Positions 55,162-64,000 of a stretch of DNA of 64,000 nucleotides are shown here, piece by piece. Numbering within the stretch: position 1 is the first letter of the stretch; each line of letters starts with the position of its first letter. Location of the stretch: the NCBI GenBank assembly GCA_002099365.1, contig MSED01000003.1, positions 2,232,001 through 2,296,000 on the forward strand, read 5' to 3'. The translations under genes and the position numbers were made by a program. The notes beneath the pieces were generated by a model. The model searched no databases. It was not told the origin of the DNA and saw only the letters and a program-made list of their open reading frames with translations. Source of the DNA: Phialophora verrucosa (Eukaryota; Ascomycota; Eurotiomycetes; Chaetothyriales; Herpotrichiellaceae).

Positions 55162-56491
55162 ATGCCGGGTAAGATTCAAGAATGGAGCGACTTCAAGTTG
55201 ACGGCGGAGCAGAAGCAGCACTGGATGGACCATGGCTTCATCAAGATCGAGAACTGCTTCTCTCGCGAGTTTGCAGATAGATGGACGAGTTCGATCTGGA
55301 CGCGCCTCGGGGCCGACCCCGACGACAAGTCAACGTGGCCGACCGAGAAGATCAACATGCCGGGCCATACGGTCATTTCGGTCAAGGACCACGCACCCAA
55401 GGCCTATGCCGCCATGTGTGAATTGGTGGGCGGTGAAGATCGCGTTGCAGACTGGTATGTACGGAACCCAGAGCCTCCACTTGGTTCTTTGACGTCCGAC
55501 GGGGTTTTTTTCTTCTTCTCACCCAGACTGGGAAAATCGATGCCCTGAGAGAATAATCCCGTTGACTCTCTCCGTTCCTGGAACGTAGGTGCAAGAACTG
55601 GAAGGACGGCTGGATCCCGAATCTGGGGAAGCCCGAGTTCAAGCCGACGGACGAGCTTGACTTCAGAGCGCTGGACAACTGGCATTGCGACGGCGATTGG
55701 TTCACCCATTACCTTGACTCGCCCGAGCAGGCCCTGCTGGTGATTCCGCTGTTCACGGAAATCAAGCCCAAGGGCGGCGGAACGGTCATCTGCACCGACG
55801 GGATCAAGCTGGTAGCCCAAAGATTGGTAAGGTCCTCTTGTCGACGATGCTTAGCTCCCACCCCACAGAAGATATCAGTGCCACTTACACTGGAATTTCG
55901 TCTTCGTCCAGTATGAGCTCCCGCAAGGGGCGACGCCATACCTTGCCGAGCGCGGCACGCCTGAGATCCCAAAGTCCAACCCCCAGCGCCGCGAGTTATG
56001 GAATTCATGGGTGCGGGACCCCAATCTCTGTCGTGACGAGTCCTTCCACGAGGCCACCGGCCAGGTAGGCGACGTGTACTTCCTGCATCCGTTCATGCTG
56101 CACTCGGCGTCGAAGAACCTGCTACGCGAAGTCCGTATCATCACCAACCCGCCGGTCGCGCTGAAGGAACCGTTCAACTTTAATCGTGTGGATGGCGACT
56201 ATAGCCTCGTCGAAGCCAAGACGTTGAAGGATCTCGGCCGACCGGAAGGCTTGCCTGAATGGAAGATTACAGGTCCAAGGGAACTGCTCTACGCGGCGGG
56301 CGGGAGGATCCAGGTATGCAGGGCCATGGCGGCAGCAGCGATGCGTGTGAAGCAAGCACAAACTAACGGTTGAGGAACAGATGCAAGAGGAAATGAAGAA
56401 GAAGGAGCTGGAACGCCTCAAGATTGCTGGCATCCCGATCCACACCTTGGAAGGATCGAGCGAATATAAGCTCGATTATTACCCTTCGTAG
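55162..56491 (+). CDS. Phytanoyl-CoA dioxygenase (PhyH) family Fe(II)/2-oxoglutarate oxygenase, 4 exons
   Basis: A 347-residue non-heme iron, 2-oxoglutarate-dependent dioxygenase. Exons are 55162-55454, 55589-55826, 55912-56313 and 56381-56491 (introns 134, 85 and 67 nt). Splicing restores ADW/CKNWKDGW. The iron-binding HxD is H130-C-D132 (NWHCDGDWF), the distal His is in FLHPFMLHSASKN near 241, and an Arg in REVRIITNPP can bind 2-oxoglutarate. The N-terminal LTAEQKQHWMDHGFIKI is typical of PhyH enzymes. It stands upstream of a methyltransferase pseudogene, a DHA2 transporter and an FAD monooxygenase, so a role in a secondary-metabolite pathway is plausible but not shown. All catalytic residues are present. 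Confidence 0.93.
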
Positions 56492-57244
56492 CCCTTTCTC
56501 GGGCCATCGGCATACAGAAGTGACGGTCCTTTCGAGGGGACCGGAAGACGAGCCCTTGAAACCGATGGGGAGGGTCTCGACGACAAATGCGGAAGTATCT
56601 TACCGATGCCCTGGGGTATGTACCTACATAGGCACATACCATACTAAACCCTTCTCTACTTGGTTACAGTGGCGTTTCTGTGATGGCGCACCCCCATAGC
56701 AGCTGGCTTCTCATTCCAACATCCACACTTCCCTGTTCGACCGGTGTTCACGTGGCGGCGTCTCGACGAAGCTCAGAAGTCATGCCCGGCTTTCCAAGCA
56801 ATACCACGATCGTTGCAACGAACAACGGTATCTACAGACGCTGCTTTCTTTGGCGCACGGCCGCCTGGTGGATGGCCGTAATATATTCTCACCGTTCACG
56901 CCGTATAGTCTCACCGTTCGCCCTCGGACGGCATTGCAGCACGCGAGTTCGCTCAACGATGACGGCCAACGGGTTTCCAGCACATCAGCTTCCATTCCAC
57001 TTGCACCCCTTTACTGGAAGACCTGGCGGCGGACAGACCCCGACCAGCGTTGCATTTATCCGCATTCATCCCATCTTGAAGGCGTTCGTTGAGCTAACTT
57101 AGGAGGACGGCAGGCCTGATAATGCGAGGATAAAAACATGGGGTATGGTGGACGGAGAGCCCCCGGGGCAGCTCCTCATAACACCATCCCGTCTTGTCTT
57201 GCCGCCCCTTGAGACAGGCCTTGTTCGATAACTTACGAGTGACA
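56492..57244. other. Intergenic region
   Basis: 750 bases between the dioxygenase gene and the methyltransferase pseudogene, which point the same way. No gene is supported. Confidence 0.6.
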
Positions 57245-58713
57245 ATGGACGAAACGACTCGACAGGTGGTACAGTTCATCGACGCTGCTGGAGGTCAAAG
57301 CCTGCATGTGGTCGTCGATCTTGCGCACCGGCTGATCCAGTCTCTCGAGACACGGGCCGATATTCTCCAGAGGATTGGATATTCTGTGAGAATGGCTCCC
57401 GACCCAGTTGATTGTTCGTCCTGACTAGGTGCATTTGCTCACCCACTGTGCCTCCAGCACCTTCAAACCACCATTCATCAATTGGCGATCGAGCTCAAGA
57501 TCTTCGAACAGCTCATGCAGGCAGATGGCCGTTGACAGACGATCAGATCGCGGCTGCGTCGCACGCCGACCCGGTCCTGATAGGAGAGTAGAAGGACGCT
57601 TCCCCGAGTTTCAGGAAGTCATTACTCTCAAGCTACTCCTGCTGAACCCCAGTTACAAGCCCGAATAAACCGCTGCCTAGCATCCTACGCCATGATCGAC
57701 GCTACCGGCCCAGGGACCTACACGCCAAACAAAGTCAGCCGTAGGTTCGCAGAGGAGGACTTCAACGGCGCATTCATGCACATGTGAGCCAGGCATATAT
57801 TTCCCATTTTCTACATTATATACGTCGCATACTAACAAGCTCTACGATGCGATATAATGTGTCTATGCCTCCCCTAACCACAATCCCCGTCCCCCGTCTT
57901 ATTTCTGGGCTTAGTGACGCTCTAGACAATGCTGAATCGAGTGTATTGATTCCATCCACAGGCCCTCAACATAGTCCCGTCATGGATCCAGCTCCCCAAG
58001 TTCCTCGCCGCACGGGCGTATAAAACACCCCCCAAGGCAACCGATACGGCCATCAACCAAGCCTTCGACCCCCACTCCTGTTCTACCAGTGGGTGAGGCA
58101 GCATCCTCGCAACCTCCAAGCTGCGGCTCGGTACATGGGGGCGTGGCGCAACAGCGACACCACCTAGCTGAGCGTATATCCCTTCGAAGAGACGGTCAAT
58201 GCGAACGCCGGCGTCAGTGCCAATGCCAACGATAGCAAAATCCTCTTGGTCGACGTCGGCGGCGGACTAGGCCGCCAATGCCAGCTCGTCAGGCGCACGT
58301 TCCCCCACCTGAGCGGCCGGGTCATCAACCAGGATTTACACGAGACATTGGCCTCGGGACCTCCCCCGCCGGGAGACATCGAGTTCATGGAGCAGGACTT
58401 TTTCCAGCCGCAGCGGCTTGAAGGTAAGTAAACAGGAAAGGAAGTCACGCTGCTCGGCACGTACGCTTGTTGTGTGTGTCCTCTCAAAGCTCTGACGAAC
58501 GACTCGGTGATCCGCTATCTGTATGCGGTGTCCCTCGGTTCTTCTACCTCCGTAACGTCCTCCACGACTGTCCCGACGAGTTGTGCGTCGCCATCCCCTC
58601 ACACCTGCGCGATGTGCTCGCCCGAGCGCCGCGCACGTCGAGGATCCTCATTGACGAGATGGCCGTCCCGGCCGTGGGGCGAGTCGGATCGTCGCGAACC
58701 TTGATAGGGTCAT
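57245..58713 (+). pseudogene. Decayed O-methyltransferase gene
   Basis: Fragments of a fungal SAM-dependent O-methyltransferase lie in order but in several frames. The N-terminus is MDETTRQVVQFIDAAGG. A normal-looking intron follows (GTGAGA...CCTCCAG), then QLAIELKIFEQLMQADG. Near 57528 one base is missing, giving a TGA at 57533. A TAG at 57589 is followed by about 75 bases that do not match the family. Homology resumes with TGPGTYTPNKVSRRFAEEDF, then ALNIVPSWIQLPKFLA. A frameshift near 58070 precedes PLLFYQWVRQHPRNLQ, and a TAG at 58165 interrupts the region before ILLVDVGGGLGRQCQLV (SAM motif, about 58240-58290). Later comes RFFYLRNVLHD. The catalytic end is cut off. At least four lesions make function very unlikely. 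Confidence 0.85.
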
Positions 58714-59223
58714 AAGTCTGATTCTGTTGCGCCGAGAACATCTATCTGTCGTCTGTCATCAGTCTATCCGAGAAGTGAGATTAATCGAGGACGAATTCGA
58801 TTCGATCTGGTTCGATCCGATCCGGCAATGTGATTCCTCTCTGTCACGCCCCGCTCCGTCTTCACCCCCTGCCTTCCTTGGTCATTCCCCCCCCTACATT
58901 GCCTCACTGGCAGGCAGGCAGGCTTGCTGACCATCTCGCTCACGCTCGCAGGATGGCGTTGATGGGAGCGCAGGAACGCAACCCTCGAGCATTGGAAGAG
59001 GTTGGTCGGGTCCGTCGCGGGGCTCAGCCTGTGCAGGAGCTCCACGTTCGAGAGCCGGTTGAGTATGGAGGTGATGGAGGTGCGGATGGCTTGAGTAAGA
59101 TGTAGCTTTTCCGTCGTTGGAGACTTCCATTCGTGGCGACGCCTGATTATGTTGAATTCAAGCTGAAGGATCGGCATCAATGCTTGCTTATATGGAATGC
59201 TTGCTTAAGGATCCCTGTCGACA

Positions 59224-59340
59224 TCTGCTTATTGATTTCAAGCTTAATGATCCGTAGGGACGGACGTCTGCTTATTGATTTCAAGCTTAATGATCTTTAT
59301 GGACGGACATCTGCTTACTTTGACTTCGAGCTCAAAGATC
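59224..59340. repeat. 43-bp minisatellite, about 2.7 copies
   Basis: Units begin TCTGCTTATTGATTTCAAGC at 59224 and 59267, with a diverged third starting at 59310; the period is 43 bp. The two full units differ mainly in their last third. Confidence 0.85.
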
Positions 59341-59353
59341 CCATTCCGGTTCC

Positions 59354-59440
59354 ACGCCTGCTTATATTGTACGGATCCTATCGACGCCTGCTAATATTGT
59401 ACGGATCCTATCGACGCCTGCTACTATTACAGGGAATCCA
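59354..59440. repeat. 30-bp minisatellite, about 3 copies
   Basis: Units starting ACGCCTGCTTATATTGTACG recur at 59354, 59384 and 59414 with few mismatches. The shared CCTGCTTAT-like core suggests common origin with the 43-bp units next to it. Confidence 0.85.
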
Positions 59441-59615
59441 AGCTCAAGGGTGGCATAATGAGAAGGTCTTCTGTATTTTGGGCCGCTCTTGCCGTGCAGA
59501 AGCAACGTGTCTAGAAGTCTAAAGTCCGAGAGAAGGTCAGAAAAGGACGAGTCGAGAAGTTGAGAATTGAACATTTGAATCCAATGATTGCCTGTACGTC
59601 CCCAGATGTGACCGC

Positions 59616-61597
59616 TTATGCCATGGCCGGGACAGCCTCCCCACGGCCACCTTGCTTCACCTTCTTCACATTCTTCCATTCTAAGAAACACGCGGCAAGG
59701 AATGCCATGCACGACACGGCGACAGACACGCGATAGCAATCCTTCAGCGCGTAGACGTACGCTTGGATGGCCTGGCGGAGCTCGCCCTCCCTCCCGCTCC
59801 TCTCCAACGCGCCGCGAATGGCCGTGGCGCCGGTGTTCAGGAGGAACTGCGGATCCAGGTCCGGGGCATACTTGGCGGCACCGTCGACCAGGCCGTTGGA
59901 AAAGACGGACTGCCCGACGGCAATGAAGAGCGCGCCGCCTAGCGACTGGCAGAACATGAGCAACACGGTGCCCTGCGGGATGTCGGCCATGGGCAAAGTC
60001 GTCTGCACGGCCACGAGGGGGAGGTTGAACCCGAAGCCGGCGCCGAGGCCGGCAATGATTTGATAGCCGAACCATTCGCCGAAAGGCGAGTCGATGGTCC
60101 AGGTGCTGATGAGGCCGTAGCCGACGGCCATGAGCGCCGACGCGCCGATGAGGAGCGGTGTGTAGTAGCCGATGATGGTGACCAGGATGCCGCCTATGAT
60201 GGAGGTGAGCACCGTGGAGAGCATGAGCGGCAGGATCTGAATGCCGGACTCGGTCGGCGAGGATCCCTTGACGCTCTGAAGGTACAGCGGCAGGTAGTAC
60301 ATCAGGATGAAGACGCCGGCTCCGAAAAAGAAGACGAAGCCGCATGCGGCCATCAGGGTGCGCTGCTTGAGAAGGCGAGGAGGGATCGTGGCCGCTTCGC
60401 CCAGTCGCCACTGGGAGATGGAGAAGAGGACGAGCATGAGGCCTGCGCCGACGAAAAGGCCGATGATGCGGGAGTTGCTCCACGCGTAAGTCGAGCCTCC
60501 CCACTGCACTGCGAGCAGCAACATGATGATTGCGGGGATGAGAATGCCGGCCCCGAGGAGGTCCAGTTCTGTTATACGCTTGAGGATCGGCTTCTCAGCT
60601 AGCTTTGGGTCCTGGGGGATGCGAAGCACGAAGAGGACGACGACAACGGAGAAGGCGCCGATGGGGAGGCTGAACAAGTAGCGCTGTTAGTCTGCAATTC
60701 ACCTACACGGGACGTGAAGTGGTAAAGCTCACTTGATGTAGAAGCACCATCTCCACGAGACTTTATCCGTAAAGACGCCCCCTGCGGCGTGATTAGCATC
60801 GGAGAATTGGTATATTTGCAGCAGGACTTACCCAAGAGCGGACCTGCTACACTGGCGAGCCCCCACATGGCGCCGAACACTCCAAAGACCAAGGGTCTGC
60901 GAATCAGAGGCACTGTGATGAGGAGCTGTTAATCACTCGAGCGAATCCATGTCAAGGGCTCGGTGCATGGCTTACCTGAATGAGCGATGATGACCAAAGC
61001 CCCAGAAAAGATACCGCCCACACCAATGCCCGCGATCGCTCTTCCAACAATCAAAGCAGTGCTTGACGGAGCGACGGCACAGATCAACGAGCCCAATTCG
61101 AAGACGCCAATAGCGGAGAGAAAGACCCATTTGATCTGGAAGACCTTGTAGACGCGCCCGAAGCTCGGTTGAAGGGCCGTGGATGTAAGGAAATAGGCGC
61201 TCCCATACCAACCGATGTCGTTGATGCTGTGGAAGCGGTCGGTGATTTTGGGGATGGCCGTGGCAATGATGGTTTGGTCCAATGCGACGAGAAAGACAGC
61301 CAAGGAGAGCGCGATGATGAGCGTAACCAGTTTGAGGCCATGGGGATAATTTGTGTGATCCTCAGTTTCGCTCTCGGCATCAGCGTGTATCTCTTCCTCC
61401 TTGGCCTTTTCGTTCTCGCTAACGTCGGTGGCTACCTTCACATCCTTCTCATCCAGAGCCCCGTCGTCCTTGTGGACGGTTGAGGCAGATGAGACAGACG
61501 TGGAGTCGGCATTGTGTCGATCAGGTGGTGCCCCTTGCTCCGACTCTTGCTCCGGCACTGTCACCGTCGGCGGCGCCTGATCCTCTGGTACGCCCAT
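59616..61597 (-). CDS. MFS drug/toxin efflux transporter (DHA2 type), 4 exons
   Basis: A 601-residue proton-antiport membrane protein. Exons on the minus strand are 61597-60976, 60912-60832, 60781-60733 (49 nt) and 60669-59616 (introns 63, 50 and 63 nt); total 1806 nt. The first 85 residues are hydrophilic and acidic. TM1 is followed by LVALDQTIIATAIPKITDRF, the DHA2 signature. Motif-C-like GIGVGGIFSGALVI and the joined SVAGPLLGGVFTDKVSWRWC are intact. The rest holds further hydrophobic segments, giving a topology that fits 14 TM helices. This subfamily includes secondary-metabolite exporters such as aflatoxin-cluster AflT. It is divergent from the FAD monooxygenase gene, with which it may share a promoter. 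The substrate is unknown. Confidence 0.94.
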
Positions 61598-62789
61598 CGT
61601 TCGTTGAAAGATAAGCTGTTAGAGAGTCGAGATTAGTCGTCAACTAACTGATGAAGATGATTAGAAAAAGGGAGACAGATTTGTCGTCCCATTTGGGCAT
61701 ATATGAGTCGTAGCTGAACGTGGTTTGCGCAAATACGAAAACGAGTTAATGATTCACGACCCTTGCAGGCGCCTGGGCTCGTCACTGGCTGGACGGTCCA
61801 TGATCCGAGATCTCGGGGCAATTGAAACTCATGGTCGACGCCCTGGAGAGTCCAAAAGGGACAAGCTGCTCTGCTTTCTCCAATGACACGGCAGTCGGAC
61901 CAATTCCAGGGGGTTGTTGACTGTTCGCTGCGATCGAGCACTCGGATCGAGAAGCCAAACTTGACCGAGTGGATTACAAAAGCACCGAACACGGCTCGAT
62001 CGAGGCCCGACTCGCCTTGGCGTCACGTGCAGCAGAACGGCGGAAGGCGCAGAAGCACCGCCCGTAGAATCGCTACGGTGGGCTGTTTGGGGATCCGCGT
62101 TTTTGGTCTGGGCTGCCAAGATTGGAGGGAGCTCTTTGGCGTCCTGGTTTCGTTTGTGCCACGGCGAGGGGACTATGTCTCGGGTGATCCTGCCCGGAAT
62201 TCTGTCCTGGAAGTGAGGCCCCCAGACTGCAACCAATGTCGCTGACAGGCCCTATGGAGAAACCCCAAGCAGCCAGAGGTGGCCTGGCTCTGACCACCTC
62301 GAGCACAGCTTTGTTGTTACCGGATGTTGCAGCTTGGGGGTAAATATTCGACGCTACGGGTCATATGGTTGGTCAATCCTGGAAATCCGGGGCAATGCTC
62401 AGGTATTCGTGACGGACTAAAACGATCACCCGGTATTGTCCGACGGAACTTTGTAAAATGCCGGCGTCTATCAGGGTCAGATACGACAGTATTGCGTCCC
62501 GCGGGCCACGAAATGGTGATTGTGGAGCAGCGAAGATGACGCCCTGGCTCGAGCAACAGGGCGATCGACCCGGGTGGTGTTGTATTCTACGCTTATGCTC
62601 TGGCAGAGCCTGTGGGCTCGATAGGATGGCCACTCTGCCTCGCCACCTGCTGGGTAGATGTTTGCGATACATAAAGCGCAAGGTGCACACATCTGATTGG
62701 AAGTATTGCTATACTGGAGACGCTCTCTCGATCACAACTCACGTTTGATCGAGCGCTGTGGTGCTACCTTGGCGAACATACAAACCAAC
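61598..62789. other. Divergent promoter region, transporter / FAD monooxygenase
   Basis: A 1.2-kb region between two divergent genes that probably belong to one pathway, so it should carry both promoters. No binding site can be assigned by eye. Short frames here are not supported as genes. Confidence 0.55.
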
Positions 62790-64000
62790 ATGTCGACCTC
62801 AGAGCACACGGCCGATGTCCTGATCAGCGGCGCTGGTGGCGTCGGACTCCTCCTCGCCGTCATTCTTAGCCGTATGGGAGTGAATGTTCACATCATCGGT
62901 ACGTAGGAATTTCCCTACAGAGGTTTTCAGCTGATCATGGACTCTAATCGCACTGGGAGAATTCGTACAGACAAGAAAGACAAAAGAAATGGCCCTATGT
63001 ATGGTCGAGCAATCTCTCTCTATCCTCGAACCCTGGAGTTCCTGGATCAGCTGGGTATCTTGGAGGAGCTGGAGCAGATTGGGGTCCTTCTGCGCGCCAA
63101 CGGGACTTTTGATCACAAGGGCCAGCGAGTTCCGTCGCGAGGCTGGAATCAGATGTTCAAGCATATGGAGTCCACTTTCCTAAAGTATGTCCTGAACATT
63201 CGGTTGTATTACACCGAGGAGACATTGGAAAAGTTCCTGGCGAGTAAGGGCATTCACGTCCACGTGAACAACAGTTTGAAGGATCTCAAAATAAACAGCG
63301 AGGCTGCCGACGGCTACAAGGTGACGGCCACCGTGGCGACGCTAGACGGCAAAGAGCATACAGTCAAAAGGTAGGAACGACCCTCCCCCTCAGAATGAGT
63401 GACCTAATGGGAGATTAGCAAATTCATTGTCGGTAGCGACGGGGCAAGCTCGACGGTTCAGCAGCTCGCCGGGATCCACCGCGAGCAGGTCGAGAGTGAG
63501 TTTCGATGGATTCGCGTCGACGGGATCATGCATTCCAACATCCCCGACCAAGAATTACCGGCGGTCAGTGTTGAGTCCCCCACCCATGGCAATACCTTCT
63601 TCACCAAGCTCGACCACGGCCGGCGCCGAATTGGATTTGCCGTCCCCCTTAGCATGACGGCCAAGTACGGCGACACGATGACCGAGGAGGAGATGAAATA
63701 TGAATGCAAAAAGGCCATGGAGCCTTTCACGCTTGAGTTTGAGACAGTGGATTGGTGGACCATCTACACGTAAGTGGCCCGAAACCCCTTTCCGTCCACT
63801 GTTTGCAAACTCACTGATCCATTTCTGTCGGGCAGGGTTCGTCAAGGGATCGTGGACAATTTCTATGTCCACGACTCCGTTCTCCTTGCGGGAGACTCTT
63901 GTCACACCCATTCGTCGTCGGCGGCTCAAGGACTCAACACGGGTATTGGGGACGCCATCAACCTGGGCTGGAAGCTGGGCGGGGTGATCAAAGGATGGTA
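62790..64000 (+). CDS. FAD-dependent aromatic monooxygenase (phenol-hydroxylase-like), partial at the window end
   Basis: 5' part of a group A flavoprotein monooxygenase. Exons are 62790-62898, 62971-63370, 63419-63769 and 63836 onward, truncated at 64000 (introns 72, 48 and 66 nt). About 341 residues are visible. The FAD motif is DVLISGAGGVGLLLAVIL (GxGxxG). Splicing gives VHIID/KKDKRNGPMYGRAISL, with the Arg-Ala segment typical of phenol 2-monooxygenase-type enzymes. The DG motif is IVGSDGASSTVQQLAG, and the second FAD motif is LLAGDSCHTHSSSAAQGLNTGIGDAINLGWKL. The C-terminal thioredoxin-like domain of that class would lie outside the window. Orientation opposite to the transporter suggests co-regulation. 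Confidence 0.93.

Larger units (their letters stand above)
58714..59615. other. Intergenic region with two minisatellite blocks
   Basis: 900 bases between the pseudogene and the 3' end of the transporter gene. The right half (59160-59450) consists largely of imperfect tandem units, described separately. The rest shows no gene. Confidence 0.65.

Noticed and set aside
58800..58830. GGTTCGATCC resembling a tRNA T-loop
   Set aside because: It sits in a short repeated TCGAT/CGATC stretch and no cloverleaf is possible.
59362..60504. 380-codon minus-strand frame overlapping the transporter
   Set aside because: His/Arg/Pro-rich alternative frame of the transporter's last exon; it also reads through the minisatellite.

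Overview
The window is nuclear DNA of a filamentous ascomycete (Pezizomycotina). The evidence is the short introns, mostly about 48-75 nt with GT...AG ends, the intergenic distances, and lineage-typical families: a DUF7707-type GPI protein, a HeLo-like/STAND N-terminal domain protein, a fungal transcription factor middle-homology protein, and DHA2 transporters. Eurotiomycetes or a related class is a guess; no ribosomal or mitochondrial marker is present to settle it. I found no tRNA, rRNA, CRISPR array or intact transposon.

Layout. 1-9,051: the 3' end of an unidentified gene, an amino acid permease (-), an intronless cytochrome P450 (+) and a lineage-specific hypothetical protein (+). 9,952-22,335 is a housekeeping block: importin-beta karyopherin Kap121/Pse1 (+), SAGA subunit Spt7 (-), a VanZ-like membrane protein with a probable GC-AG intron (+), and the kinetochore MIND subunit Dsn1/Mis13 (-). 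23,020-32,781: a poorly resolved gene or pseudogene, a fusion of a HeLo-like domain with an R-SNARE motif (-), a small secreted protein (-), a six-exon butanediol-dehydrogenase-like enzyme (-), a DUF7707 GPI-anchored protein (-) and a hotdog thioesterase (+). 33,458-42,329: a group A flavin monooxygenase (-), a WW-PhoD phosphatase (-) and a fungal transcription-factor-like protein with no visible zinc cluster (-). 42,330-55,161 is gene-poor: a Ser/Ala-rich surface protein (+), a 65-residue basic protein (+), an Ohr/OsmC peroxidase (+) and a small conserved-looking protein (-), separated by long stretches with short palindromic repeats, a C19G7 tract and weak gene relics. 55,162-64,000 looks like a degraded secondary-metabolism island: a PhyH-type dioxygenase (+), an O-methyltransferase pseudogene (+), a DHA2 efflux transporter (-) and a divergently transcribed phenol-hydroxylase-like FAD monooxygenase (+) that runs off the end.

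Exon structures were worked out by hand from splice consensus and reading-frame continuity. Where exon lengths add to a multiple of three and known motifs are restored across the junctions, confidence is high. The most unusual items are the HeLo-like/R-SNARE fusion with no membrane anchor, the decayed methyltransferase beside an apparently intact dioxygenase, transporter and monooxygenase, and several splicing oddities (a GC-AG intron, a 30-nt exon, and a microsatellite acting as a pyrimidine tract).
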